From NCBI RefSeq assembly GCF_000784835.1, contig NZ_JSFH01000009.1:124001-188000 (forward strand): a stretch of 64,000 nucleotides of DNA, read 5' to 3'. The notes beneath the pieces were generated by a model. It was given only the letters and a program-made list of their open reading frames with translations. It did no database searches and was not told the DNA's origin. Within the stretch, counting starts at the first letter, position 1. Each line of letters opens with the position of its first letter. This DNA is from Thermotoga sp. Mc24. Its GTDB lineage: Bacteria > Thermotogota > Thermotogae > Thermotogales > Thermotogaceae. Below, piece after piece: positions 29,055 to 41,608 of the stretch. The translations under genes and the position numbers were made by a program.

Positions 29055-30457
29055 GGGTGAGATTCGCACCGAGCCCCACTGGCTTTCTCCACGTTGGAGG
29101 AGCTCGAACCGCTCTGTTCAACTTTCTTTTCGCACGGAAAGAAAAAGGAAAGTTCATCCTCAGAATAGAAGACACCGATTTGGAGAGATCTGAGAGGGAG
29201 TACGAAGAGAAGCTCATGGAATCTCTCAAGTGGCTTGGTCTTCTGTGGGATGAAGGACCGGACGTGGGAGGAGACCACGGTCCATACAGGCAGAGCGAGA
29301 GAGTGGAGATATACAGAGAACACGCTGAAAGGCTTGTAAAGGAGGGGAAGGCCTATTACGTTTACGCTTACCCTGAAGAGATCGAAGAGATGAGGGAGAA
29401 ACTCCTCTCTGAAGGAAAGGCACCACACTACTCCCAGGAGATGTTCGAAAAGTTTGATACTCCCGAGAGAAGAAGGGAATACGAAGAAAAGGGTTTGAGG
29501 CCGGCTGTGTTTTTCAAGATGCCCAGAAAAGGCTATGTGTTGAACGATGTGGTGAAAGGTGAAGTTGTGTTCAAGACGGGAGCAATTGGGGATTTTGTGA
29601 TAATGAGAAGCAACGGTCTTCCCACCTACAATTTTGCCTGCGTGGTGGATGACATGCTCATGGAGATAACACATGTTATCCGTGGAGACGACCATCTCTC
29701 AAATACACTGAGACAGCTCGCTCTCTACGAATCGTTTGAAAAGGCTCCCCCCGTTTTTGCGCACGTTTCCACCATACTGGGACCCGATGGAAAAAAACTG
29801 AGCAAGAGACATGGAGCCACTTCTGTGGAAGCGTTCAGAGACATGGGATATCTCCCGGAGGCGCTTGTCAACTATCTGGCACTTCTTGGATGGTCTCACC
29901 CAGATGGTAAAGAACTCCTCACTCTCGAAGAATTGATTTCTTCGTTTTCTCTGGACAGGCTCAGCCCGAACCCTGCAATTTTCGACCCACAGAAGTTGAA
30001 ATGGATGAACGGTTACTATTTGAGAAACGTGCCGATTGAGAAGCTCGCAGAACTGGCAAAGCCGTTCTTTGAGAAAGCCGGGATAAAAATAATCGATGAG
30101 GAGTACTTTAAAAAGGTACTGGAGATCACAAAAGAGAGAGTGGAGGTGCTTTCAGAATTTCCTGAAGAGTCCCGCTTCTTCTTTGAAGATCCAGCACCCG
30201 TTGAAATACCGGAAGACATGAAAGGAGTGTTTTCACAGCTCAAAGAAGAGCTCCAGAACGTTCGGTGGACCATGGAAGAAATCACACCTGTCTTCAAGAA
30301 AGTACTGAAACAACACGGTGTAAAGCCCAAAGAATTCTATATGACGTTGAGAAGAGTTCTGACTGGTAGAGAAGAAGGTCCTGAACTCGTCAACATTATT
30401 CCTCTTCTTGGAAAGGAGATCTTTTTGAGAAGAATAGAAAGATTTCTGGGGGGATGA
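29048..30457 (+). CDS. gltX: Glutamate--tRNA ligase
   Basis: Class I synthetase of 469 residues. The HIGH-type motif is in [19 protein letters not shown] at residues 6-24 and the KMSKS-type motif is [25 protein letters not shown] is the usual adjacent element. Whether it is discriminating or charges tRNA-Gln too cannot be settled here; T. maritima has two GluRS genes. The start is TTG 29048 with GGAGGTG inside the end of the PHP gene. Confidence 0.95.
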   Translation: MVRVRFAPSPTGFLHVGGARTALFNFLFARKEKGKFILRIEDTDLERSEREYEEKLMESLKWLGLLWDEGPDVGGDHGPYRQSERVEIYREHAERLVKEGKAYYVYAYPEEIEEMREKLLSEGKAPHYSQEMFEKFDTPERRREYEEKGLRPAVFFKMPRKGYVLNDVVKGEVVFKTGAIGDFVIMRSNGLPTYNFACVVDDMLMEITHVIRGDDHLSNTLRQLALYESFEKAPPVFAHVSTILGPDGKKLSKRHGATSVEAFRDMGYLPEALVNYLALLGWSHPDGKELLTLEELISSFSLDRLSPNPAIFDPQKLKWMNGYYLRNVPIEKLAELAKPFFEKAGIKIIDEEYFKKVLEITKERVEVLSEFPEESRFFFEDPAPVEIPEDMKGVFSQLKEELQNVRWTMEEITPVFKKVLKQHGVKPKEFYMTLRRVLTGREEGPELVNIIPLLGKEIFLRRIERFLGG

Positions 30458-31233
30458 GAATGAACATCCAGAAACACGGAGAAGACTGGAAAGGTACGGT
30501 TGTGATCGTACACGGTCTCGGTGAACACTCCGGGAGATACAGGAGACTTGTGAGAGAATTCGTTTCAGAGGGTGTTCAGGTGATCACTTTCGATTTACCG
30601 GGTCACGGCAAGTCTCCTGGAAAAAGAGGGCACCTTCGTTTTGATGACGTTTTTAAAATATTGAACGAGATCACGAAAGATCTGGAAAGGTTCGTGCTCT
30701 TTGGTCACAGTCTCGGTGGATTGATAGCTATCAGGTTCACTCAGATTTTTCAGCCAGAGAACCAGAAAGGGTTGGTGGTGTCGGCCCCCGCTATCCTGCT
30801 TCCAGATACCCATTCTCCAGTCCTTGAATTCATGGTGAGGTTTCTGTCCGTTTTTGTTCCATTCCTCACGATGAGCAACGGAATAAATCCAAGCGATCTT
30901 TCCAGGAACAGAGAAGCGGTGGAAGCGTACATAAGAGATCCCCTCGTTCACGACAGAATCTCCTTCAAGCTCGCTTCAGATATGCTTTCCCATATGAAAA
31001 AGGTTCTCAAAGACGCCGAAAGGATAAAGGTACCAGTTCTCATTCTTCACGGAACCGATGACAGGGTGGTGTCTTTTGAAGGAAGCAAGAAGTTTTTCGA
31101 AGCGCTGAACACAGAGAAAAAACTGGTGAGCTTTCCTGGAGGATACCATGAACTTTTTGAAGATCCAGAGCACCAGAAAGAGTTTTTCAAAACGATAGTC
31201 GAGTGGAGTCTCGAAAAACTCGGAGGGAAATAA
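30454..31233 (+). CDS. Alpha/beta hydrolase, monoacylglycerol lipase / lysophospholipase-like
   Basis: A 259-residue serine hydrolase of the Hydrolase_4 (monoglyceride lipase) group. The oxyanion loop [13 protein letters not shown] is near residues 17-29 and the nucleophile elbow LFGHSLGG is near 86-93. The catalytic Asp is in [13 protein letters not shown] and the His in GGYHELFED. There is no signal peptide, so it is intracellular. ATG 30454 overlaps the gltX TGA. Confidence 0.88.
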   Translation: MRMNIQKHGEDWKGTVVIVHGLGEHSGRYRRLVREFVSEGVQVITFDLPGHGKSPGKRGHLRFDDVFKILNEITKDLERFVLFGHSLGGLIAIRFTQIFQPENQKGLVVSAPAILLPDTHSPVLEFMVRFLSVFVPFLTMSNGINPSDLSRNREAVEAYIRDPLVHDRISFKLASDMLSHMKKVLKDAERIKVPVLILHGTDDRVVSFEGSKKFFEALNTEKKLVSFPGGYHELFEDPEHQKEFFKTIVEWSLEKLGGK

Positions 31234-31234
31234 G

Positions 31235-32247
31235 TTGAAGGAGTTCAGGAAGATCTTAGAGGACAAAGCTTTTTTCTTCACGACACTGTACATATTGATT
31301 TCATTTCTCGTATTCAAGATTTTCCCGGATGTCTTTGCAGTGATTGTGTTGATGGTGTTCTTCACGCTCCTTTTGGATCCGGTCATTCGTTTCCTGGAGA
31401 AGCTGAAATTTGGAAAGTACTTCTCCAGGATAGCAGCGCTTCTTCTCTTCTTTTTCGTGATGGTTTATTCGCTTTACATGATCATTCCTCCTGTTTTCAA
31501 CGAGTTTGGGAGTTTCATCGAATTCATGACAAAAGTTTTTGAAAGCAAGATATGGAAAGACTACATAAAATCTCCTGAATTGATGCCGGTATTCGATAAA
31601 ATCATGAATTTTCTTGAACCAAAGCTCACAGATTTCCTGAACTATGTCTTTTCGCTCGTGACAACGAATTTTGTCTCTGTTACGACGATAATTGTTTTCA
31701 CGCTTTTCGGACTCGGCTACACCCTGTTCTATATTCGCGAAATAGCCAGCTTCTTTGTCCTCATCTATCCAAAGAGTGCAAGAGCGGAAGCGAGAGAGTT
31801 TTTCCGTGATGTGTACGCGAGTATGGGAAGGTACATAAGGGTCATCTTCATAAATGCTGTGATAATAGGACTCTCTTACTGGGTTGTTTTCGAAGCTTTC
31901 AACTTGAAGTACAGCGCCATCATAAGCCTCTGGGCTTTTGTGACCAACTTCATTCCAATCGTTGGAGTGGTCCTGGAATACATCCCTGTACTTCTTTTTT
32001 CTCTCACTCTCGGTGTGAAAGGTGTTCTTCTCATAGCTCTCTTTGCGATCCTCATACATGCCGTTGCCTTCGTTGTCTTCATTCAGCTGATGAAAGGCCT
32101 CGAAAAGCTGAATCCTGTTTACATAATTTTGTCCATCCTGTTCTTTGGGAAACTCTTCGGATTGTTCGGGTCTTTTGTGGGAGTGCCGCTCGCTCTGTTT
32201 TTCAAAGTCTTCTGGAGGAAATTTCTCAGGCCTCTTTTTGAGGCGGG

Positions 32248-32251
<4 letters not shown>
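31235..32251 (+). CDS. AI-2E family transporter (PF01594-like membrane protein)
   Basis: A 338-residue polytopic membrane protein with about eight hydrophobic segments in the AI-2E layout: two N-terminal helix pairs, a long soluble section near 90-130, then a C-terminal block. The motif GLGYTLFYIREIASFFVLIY and LWAFVTNFIPIVGVVLEYIP match the family. AI-2 export is the eponymous claim, but members also act as Na+/H+ antiporters, so the substrate is open. The start is TTG 31235, 9 bases after GGAGGG. Confidence 0.82.
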
Positions 32252-35969
<3,718 letters not shown>

Positions 35970-35998
<29 letters not shown>

Positions 35999-38096
35999 GC
36001 TGAGTGTTTTCCCCCTCTGTGACACGTTTGAACTGCAGTCTTCCGAGGTCATCTATGTTGATCACCTGTACCTTTATGGTATCACCGACTTTCACCTTTT
36101 TCAAGAACTGCCTCATATCTTCTCCTACTTTGCTCTGATGGAGGAGGCCTATCTTACCCGGTCTCACCTCTATGAACAGCCCGTAAGGTTCTATCCTTGT
36201 GACCTTTCCTTCCAGAACTTCTCCCACTTCTATTTCTTTGGCTATTTCCCTTATGAGTTCGATGGCCTTGTCAACGTTTTCTTCAGAACTTCCAACGACC
36301 TTGACGAGGCCTGTTTCGTCGTCGATCTCCACCTTCACATCGAAGTCTTTTATGATCTTCTTTATCACTCTGCCTCCAGGTCCTATGACATCTGCCACTT
36401 TTTCTGGATCGACCTTGGTTACCTTTATGATCGGTGCATACTTGGACAGATGCGGTCTTGGAGCAGAGATGGTTTCATACATCCTGTCGAGAATGTACAT
36501 TCTCGCTTCCCTTGCCTGCATGAGCGCTTTCATGAGGAGTTCATCTGAGACACCTGAGACCTTACAGTCCATCTGAAAGGCGGTGATTCCGTCTCTTGTT
36601 CCAGCCACTTTGAAGTCCATATCACCGTAGTGGTCTTCCATTCCAATGATGTCTGTGAGTATGATCTCGGCGTCTTCTTCGAGAATAAGCCCCATCGCTA
36701 TTCCTGCAACGTGCTTCTTGATAGGAACTCCAGCATCCATCAGCGCCAGGGATCCTGAACACACCGTGGCCATTGAGGAAGAACCGTTGGACTCCAGGAT
36801 CTCAGAAACCACTCTTATGGTGTAGGGGAACTCTTCTTCGGGTGGAAGCATGTTCTTCAGAGCTCTTTCTGCCAGATGTCCATGCCCGATTTCCCTTCTG
36901 CTGGGACCTCTGAGCGGCTTCACCTCTCCTGTACAGAACGGAGGAAAGTTGTAGTGCAGCATGAACCTCTTAACGCCTTCTTCGAGGAGTGTGTCTATGA
37001 TCTGAACGTCCATGGGAGCGCCGAGAGTAACGATGCCGAGACTCTGTGTTTCCCCTCTGGTGAAAAGAGCAGAGCCATGTGTTCTCGGGAACAATCCAAC
37101 CTCGCAGGAGATGGGTCTGATCTCGGTCGGTTTTCTCCCGTCCGCTCTAATGCCCTTCTCCACTATCAATCTCCTCATTGTTTTTTTGACGGCATCTTCA
37201 TAGAGTTCCGAGACAAAGGGTTTGATTCCTTCCAAATCGGTTACGGACAATTTTTCTGCAATCTGATTCAGAAGCTGTTCTTCGTACTCTTTGAGGGCCG
37301 CTTCTCTTTCCTTCTTCACCTTTACGAGGATTCTTCTTTCCAGTTCTTCTTTGTTTAGAAGATCTTTGAAAGCCTCAACGAGGCCTTCAGGTGGTGTGGG
37401 CTCGACAACGGGGATTTTCTCCACGTTGAACTCTGAGAGAATCTCTTCCTGGAAATCGACGAGTTCTTTTATAACGGAATGCGCGAATCTCAGGGCCTTC
37501 ACCATATCTTCTTCTGCTACTTCTTTCGCCTCACCTTCGACCATGGTGACAGCGTCTTTTGTTCCAGCAACGGTGATATCCATCAGGCCCTTTTCTATGT
37601 CTTCCTCACTGGGTAAGGCTATGAACTGTCCGTCTCTGTAACCAACCCTGATACCCGCCACTATACCTTCAAACGGTATCTTTGAAACGTTCAATGCGAG
37701 GGACGCGGCAAAAATTCCCACAACGTCCGGTGGAACGTTCGGATCCACCGAAAGCACGGTCACGATAACCTGGACCTCGTTTCTGAGTTTTTTTGGAAAG
37801 AGAGGCCTTATCGGTCTGTCGATGAGGCGGGCTGAGAGAATAGCGGATTCGCTGGGTTTACCTTCCCTCTTTATGAAACCACCGGGGATCTTTCCGGCAG
37901 CGTAGAACCTTTCCTGGAACTCAACGGTGAGAGGTACAAAGTCGATTCCTTCCACTGCTTTGTCTGAAATGTTTGCGGTTGCCAGAACAACTGTGTCACC
38001 AAACCTCACCAGGGCTGAACCACTCGATTGTTTCGCTACTTTTCCGTACTGAACTACGAGTTCTCTTCCAAGGATGTTACGTCGCCATTCCTTCAT
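35970..38096 (-). CDS. pnp: Polyribonucleotide nucleotidyltransferase (PNPase)
   Basis: Phosphorolytic 3'-5' exoribonuclease of mRNA decay, 708 residues. Two RNase PH cores are joined by a helical domain. The second core has [20 protein letters not shown] and [20 protein letters not shown] domain ([14 protein letters not shown]) and an S1 domain ([20 protein letters not shown]) follow. GAGGTGATAGG precedes ATG 38096, set within a longer open frame. It sits behind rpsO with a strong hairpin between, the classic rpsO-pnp arrangement. Confidence 0.96.
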
Positions 38097-38130
38097 ATTC
38101 CTATCACCTCTACCCAATCAATTTAAATCA

Positions 38131-38155
38131 GGAAGCGGGCAACAAGCCCGCTTCC
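38131..38155 (-). other. Hairpin between rpsO and pnp
   Basis: Perfect ten-base-pair stem GGAAGCGGGC (38131-38140) / GCCCGCTTCC (38146-38155) with a five-base loop. On the minus strand the bases after it are TGATTTAAATT, a poor T-run, so it is at best a leaky terminator. It may instead be an RNA-processing or autoregulatory site like the one before pnp in E. coli. Confidence 0.7.
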
Positions 38156-38169
38156 CCCTCCTTAGAATT

Positions 38170-38442
38170 TTATTTCCTGATTCCTAACTTGGCGATGAGT
38201 TCTCGATAAACTTCCGGTTTCTTGTGTCTCAGGTACTTCAACATTTTTCTTCTTCTTCCGATCATCTTCATGAGTCCTCTTCTGGAGTGGAAATCCTTTG
38301 GATGCTTTCTCAGGTGCTCTGTCAAATGTTTGATCCTCGCAGTGAGAAGAGCGATCTGCACCTCAACGGATCCTGTGTCGTTCTCGTGGATCTGGAATTC
38401 CTTGATGATTTCGTTTTTCTTTTCAGGGTCGAGAGACACCAC
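38170..38442 (-). CDS. rpsO: 30S ribosomal protein S15
   Basis: A 90-residue S15 that binds the central domain of 16S rRNA. Typical segments: [55 protein letters not shown] and [12 protein letters not shown]. The start is one of two tandem GTG codons (38442 or 38439) behind GGAGGTG. Transcription probably starts at the extended -10 near 38507. Confidence 0.97.
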   Translation of the reverse strand: MVSLDPEKKNEIIKEFQIHENDTGSVEVQIALLTARIKHLTEHLRKHPKDFHSRRGLMKMIGRRRKMLKYLRHKKPEVYRELIAKLGIRK

Positions 38443-38506
38443 CGAACACCTCCATTTTATCAGTCTCCGCCAGCCCAGGTTCTTCCCCAGACTGGGGTCA
38501 AGGATG

Positions 38507-38515
38507 ATTATACCA
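38507..38515 (-). promoter_or_regulatory. Extended -10 promoter of rpsO-pnp
   Basis: Minus strand TGG-TATAAT with the hexamer at 38507-38512, just beyond the T-run of the tRNA-Gly terminator and 65 bases before rpsO. Confidence 0.6.
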
Positions 38516-38542
38516 CAAAAACATACCCCGGCATGTGCCGGG
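38513..38542 (-). terminator. Terminator of tRNA-Gly
   Basis: Stem CCCGGC (38527-38532) / GCCGGG (38537-38542) with a four-base loop. On the minus strand it is followed by GTATGTTTTTGT. It begins three bases after the tRNA CCA. Confidence 0.75.
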
Positions 38543-38545
38543 TTG

Positions 38546-38621
38546 TGGAGCGGGCGACGGGATTCGAACCCGCGACCCCCAGCTTGGGAAGCTGGTGCTC
38601 TACCAGCTGAGCTACACCCGC
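38546..38621 (-). tRNA. tRNA-Gly (anticodon CCC)
   Basis: A 76-base cloverleaf with encoded CCA. The acceptor GCGGGTG pairs with CGCCCGC (one T-G pair), the D arm carries GCTCAGCTGGTAGAGC, and the T arm carries GGGTTCGAATCCC. The anticodon loop TTCCCAA gives CCC. Confidence 0.96.
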
Positions 38622-38634
38622 TCGTTCGTTGATT

Positions 38635-38664
38635 ATTTTATCATACATTGGGGAAACCTTTCAA
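38635..38664 (-). promoter_or_regulatory. Promoter of tRNA-Gly
   Basis: Minus strand -35 TTGAAA (38659-38664), 18-bp spacer, extended -10 TGA-TAAAAT (hexamer 38635-38640), 13 bases before the tRNA. Confidence 0.7.
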
Positions 38665-38677
38665 GAGTTTCTCCCTC

Positions 38678-38706
38678 TTGACAACCTAACGGGGTGATGC
38701 TATATT
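38678..38706 (+). promoter_or_regulatory. Promoter of initiator tRNA-fMet
   Basis: Perfect -35 TTGACA (38678-38683), 17-bp spacer and -10 TATATT (38701-38706), 20 bases before the tRNA. It is the best consensus promoter in the window. Confidence 0.85.
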
Positions 38707-38726
38707 ATAAAAACGGGATTAGACGG

Positions 38727-38803
38727 TGCGGGGTGGAGCAGTCTGGCAGCTCGTTGGGCTCATAACCCAAAGGTCGTGGGTTCAAATCCCACCCCCGCTA
38801 CCA
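38727..38803 (+). tRNA. Initiator tRNA-fMet (anticodon CAT)
   Basis: A 77-base tRNA with encoded CCA. The anticodon loop CTCATAA sits on three consecutive G-C pairs (GGG/CCC), the initiator signature. The acceptor end is unpaired at 1-72, as initiators require, but as T1 against T72 rather than the C-A pair of E. coli. The D arm GGAGCAGTCTGGCAGCTCG and T arm TGGGTTCAAATCCCA are standard. Confidence 0.95.
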
Positions 38804-38818
38804 GATCGATATGAACAG

Positions 38819-38850
38819 CCCGGCCGTTTTGGCCGGGTTATTTTGTTTTT
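38819..38850 (+). terminator. Terminator of tRNA-fMet
   Basis: Seven-bp GC stem CCCGGCC (38819-38825) / GGCCGGG (38831-38837) with a five-base loop, followed by TTATTTTGTTTTT. Confidence 0.88.
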
Positions 38851-38957
38851 ATGGGTTCTTGCCTTAAGTGTTCGTGGATAGAAAAGGATATGACTGTATC
38901 CAGTGAAAGAAAACGAAGGCATGAGAACGGGGTAAACCAGAAAAGGTTCGTATCCAT

Positions 38958-39395
38958 TCAAGGGAAGACTCCTTTTTCCCAGTGTTCTACTTTTCCCTCG
39001 ATGATCAGAAACACAGGACTGGCGTGGATATCCTTTTCGCTTTTCAATGTTTCATATCGCTCTGGATCTCTTTTCTGAAGTTTCTTGAGGAGGTGGTGAA
39101 ACTCATATTCAAGTTGGCCCTTCGTGACCGGGATCTTTTCCTTGAGTTCCACTACCTCTATCTTCCTGATGTCAAAGCGGTAGCCCCTCCTTTCCGCTTC
39201 CCTCCATACCTCAAAGAGGTAGGCGTTTATGGCCTTTAACGGCTCTGAATGGTTTTTAAAACGTTCAAGCTGCGGGTGGTTTCTGTACCCCCTGGTCTTT
39301 CCTTCGAGCACTTTTTTAGCCAGTAAACTTTCCCTCCAGAGTGCCACGAGCCCTTTGGCGTCAAGGTATTTTGGGTGGAGCGACCAGAGACGCAG
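38958..39395 (-). CDS. Pyrimidine dimer DNA glycosylase family protein, apparent CTG start
   Basis: A 145-residue protein of the T4 endonuclease V-related family (PF03013) that excises UV-induced dimers. From CTG 39395 it reads LRLWSLHPKYLDAKGLVALW. It continues with ARRESLLA-like WRESLLAKKVLEGKTRGYR and HPQLERFK, the family core. No ATG, GTG or TTG is available before the GTG at 39347, which would remove the conserved RLWSLHPKYLD start. GGAGGTG with five bases of spacing points at the CTG, so a non-standard start is likely. The ribosome site overlaps the CPBP stop. It is last of a three-gene minus-strand group. Confidence 0.82.
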   Translation of the reverse strand: MRLWSLHPKYLDAKGLVALWRESLLAKKVLEGKTRGYRNHPQLERFKNHSEPLKAINAYLFEVWREAERRGYRFDIRKIEVVELKEKIPVTKGQLEYEFHHLLKKLQKRDPERYETLKSEKDIHASPVFLIIEGKVEHWEKGVFP

Positions 39396-39399
39396 GTTC

Positions 39400-40092
39400 T
39401 CACCTCCACAGGTATGGTACTATGCTATAGCCCGTCCAGAAGAGCGGGCCGAGGTTCAGAAGAAAGTGTGGTATGAACGTGAAAACCATGTTTCCGGACT
39501 GACGCCATACCACTATGTGGATGAACCCTGAAATGGTCGTCATCAGCACAAACGCCACCCCAAAGAATCCCTCGGGACTTGCTACATGGAGGAACTTTGT
39601 CCAGAACATCGTGTGTATTAGCCCCACGAAGGCGGCGAAGAACACCAGGCCTGCAAGGCGATATCTGAGCCTGGGTTTTTCAGGGTACAGGTCCCATGAA
39701 TCAAACAGGTAGAGCCAGAGTATCTGTTCGGTCGAAGCATTCACCGGAGCCCACAAAAGTGCCGTAAGGAGAACACCAAACCGGTCAACTTCCTCAACTC
39801 TAATCCGTGCCTGGTAGGCAAAGAATAGGGCCGTGAGTATTACAAGGACGTTCACATAGAACCACTTGGGAGGCTTTTTCGGGAAGGGTGTTCCATAGCC
39901 TACAACGCCTCTTCTCAGCTTCACAAGGCCCCAGGCGAGGGAGTAGTAGATAAGCATGGGAATGAGGACCCCGCTCAGATCATAGAGCCATCCCGCCACA
40001 GCAGGGAGAGAGAAGGCTATTACAGCTGAAAGCAGGAGGTCAAGGTGCTTTGGTCTCCATGAAGTCGGGTCATAGGTTTTCACTCCGGACAT
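39400..40092 (-). CDS. CPBP-like polytopic membrane protein
   Basis: A 230-residue membrane protein with about seven hydrophobic segments, resembling the CPBP (CAAX protease/bacteriocin-processing) family. The usual EE motif is only partly kept as STEQILWLYLF. The His-bearing helices appear as VGLIHTMFW and SGFIHIVVW. With the first motif degraded, protease activity is doubtful and the assignment is tentative. GGAGGT precedes ATG 40092. It starts one base after the Rieske stop and is translationally coupled to the glycosylase gene. Confidence 0.62.
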   Translation of the reverse strand: MSGVKTYDPTSWRPKHLDLLLSAVIAFSLPAVAGWLYDLSGVLIPMLIYYSLAWGLVKLRRGVVGYGTPFPKKPPKWFYVNVLVILTALFFAYQARIRVEEVDRFGVLLTALLWAPVNASTEQILWLYLFDSWDLYPEKPRLRYRLAGLVFFAAFVGLIHTMFWTKFLHVASPEGFFGVAFVLMTTISGFIHIVVWRQSGNMVFTFIPHFLLNLGPLFWTGYSIVPYLWR

Positions 40093-40093
40093 C

Positions 40094-41059
40094 TCACTGA
40101 CCTCCACCAAACAGGAAATCAATCAGTTTCTTTTCCTTATAAAGCCTTTTGCGAAACTCCATTATGGGCAGGTCACCCTGGACGAGGACATCTTTCCTTA
40201 TGTCCCTCTCCTGGGTCTCCACAACTCTCCTATCCTGGTGGAGGATTATCCTGTTTAAGGGCATGCTTAAACGGGCTATGATGGAATCAACGGGTTTCAA
40301 TCCCGTCATTTTCACGTAAAAGCGGAGGTATATCATGGTTTTCTGCCTGTCCACGGGAACAAAAAAGGCTACCACTCTCGTACCTTCACTTATGTGGTTC
40401 TGCCAGAGGTTGGGAAATATGAACTCAAGGTAAACCCTCGACTCCTCCCCGCTGAGTTCCTCGGGTCTTTTGACCCTCTGCCCCCTATCGACCTCGTTGA
40501 ACACGTAAAAAATGAAACTGTCTTCGTCTATCCACTTGACGACGGGGCCGTGGACCAGGGTCCTGTTTCCCCGGCCTATGGTGGTTCTGTGGACGAAAGG
40601 TAGGTGCATGACGTCGAGCTGGTTCTCAACCGCCCTCGGGAACGGGACGTTCCAGAGCTCCCTGAACTCCGCATAAGCGAAGTCCTCATCTATATCATCG
40701 AAGAACTTTGGCTCCTTCTCTGGCTCTCCTTCTCCGAACCAGAGCCATATTATGTTATTTTTTTCGTAAACCGGGTATGAATTAACCCTAAATCTATCAG
40801 GAACTTTGTAGTTCTTCCCGAGGGCCGGTATAAGCCTCACCCTGCCGTTACCGTCGTACTCAAACCCGTGAAAGGGGCACTGGATTCTATCGTTTATAAC
40901 CTTCCCCGCTGAGAGCCTAGCCCTCCGGTGCACGCAGAAGTCTTCCAGGGCGTAGACTTTTCCCAAGCTGTCCCTCCAGAACACCAGGTCTCTCCCGAGT
41001 CGCCTAACTCCAACGGGTTTTCTCCTCACCTCATTCGATGAAAGAACTGCAAACCACAT
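40094..41059 (-). CDS. Rieske non-heme iron oxygenase, alpha-subunit type
   Basis: A 321-residue oxygenase-like protein. The Rieske [2Fe-2S] motif is CVHRRARL ... CPFHGFEYD (CxH and CxxH) at about residues 38-66. The mononuclear iron motif is in NQLDVMHLPFVH (D-x2-H-x4-H) near 150. This is the layout of pheophorbide a oxygenase / vanillate demethylase-type enzymes that hydroxylate or demethylate with O2. That is odd for a strict anaerobe; the substrate is unknown. ATG 41059 has only a weak ribosome site. It is first of the three-gene group next to tRNA-fMet, and I infer transfer, perhaps from a hyperthermophilic archaeon. Confidence 0.85.
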   Translation of the reverse strand: MWFAVLSSNEVRRKPVGVRRLGRDLVFWRDSLGKVYALEDFCVHRRARLSAGKVINDRIQCPFHGFEYDGNGRVRLIPALGKNYKVPDRFRVNSYPVYEKNNIIWLWFGEGEPEKEPKFFDDIDEDFAYAEFRELWNVPFPRAVENQLDVMHLPFVHRTTIGRGNRTLVHGPVVKWIDEDSFIFYVFNEVDRGQRVKRPEELSGEESRVYLEFIFPNLWQNHISEGTRVVAFFVPVDRQKTMIYLRFYVKMTGLKPVDSIIARLSMPLNRIILHQDRRVVETQERDIRKDVLVQGDLPIMEFRKRLYKEKKLIDFLFGGGQ

Positions 41060-41111
41060 TGAAGACACTTCTTGCGGCGCCCCCCCATCGTCCGTTGTTT
41101 GTTTTTTCTTA

Positions 41112-41120
41112 ATGATACCA
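41112..41120 (-). promoter_or_regulatory. Possible promoter of the Rieske group
   Basis: Minus strand extended -10 TGG-TATCAT (hexamer 41112-41117), the same form as the tRNA-Cys promoter, about 53 bases before the Rieske ATG. No clear -35. Confidence 0.4.
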
Positions 41121-41182
41121 TAGTTTTGGAATTGGAAAAAACGAGAGTGATCTCAGAACGGTCGAATGAGGAGGTGATTGTG

Positions 41183-41485
41183 GTGATAAGGAAAACTGTG
41201 AAGGGTACAGACGGCAGAGAGTACACTTTTGTAGCAAAAGAAGGAACGTTTGAAGAGCTTACAGGGCTTGGTACGACCATCAGAGGGCACATACCTGGAA
41301 CGGACTCACCTTTCTACGGCATTTTAGAAGACGGAGAAGAAGGCCTCAGAGCCTGGATTATGACGTTTCGTGTTGTAAACCGTGTTCCCATCGACAATGA
41401 GACAGAAGAAGAACTTGTTCGTCTCTTTTTACCACTTGTGGAACGAAGAAGAATAGACCGCTCTATCTTGCTGTACGTTGAATGA
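41183..41485 (+). CDS. Conserved hypothetical protein, about 100 residues
   Basis: I do not recognise a family. The protein is soluble and strand-rich (TVKGTDGREYTFVAKEG, then LTGLGTTIRGHIPGTDSPFY and ILEDGEEGLRAWIMTFR). It ends in an acidic/basic helix (RLFLPLVERRRIDRSILLYV). The frame is open to 41072, but AGGAGGTGA sets GTG 41183. It stands alone with its own terminator between two minus-strand groups. Confidence 0.7.
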   Translation: MIRKTVKGTDGREYTFVAKEGTFEELTGLGTTIRGHIPGTDSPFYGILEDGEEGLRAWIMTFRVVNRVPIDNETEEELVRLFLPLVERRRIDRSILLYVE

Positions 41486-41492
41486 ATAGGAC

Positions 41493-41526
41493 AGCCCGGT
41501 CGAAATGACCGGGCTTTTTGTTTTTT
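41493..41526 (+). terminator. Rho-independent terminator
   Basis: Nine-bp stem AGCCCGGTC (41493-41501) / GACCGGGCT (41507-41515) followed by TTTTGTTTTTT, seven bases after the hypothetical gene. Confidence 0.88.
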
Positions 41527-41608
41527 ACTTGCCAAATTGTTCCAGGGCTGAAAGGAATGTTTGGTATCACGGTCTTTTGATTACACTCAATTTTAATATC
41601 TCAACCGC

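Noticed and set aside
28817-29695. 292-codon minus-strand frame opposite the PHP and gltX genes
   Set aside because: Shadow frame crossing two real, overlapping genes.
38727-41100. A phage-type attachment repeat of the tRNA-fMet 3' end bounding the Rieske island
   Set aside because: I searched by eye for a second copy of the tRNA 3' sequence near 41.0 kb and found none; no integrase gene is present.
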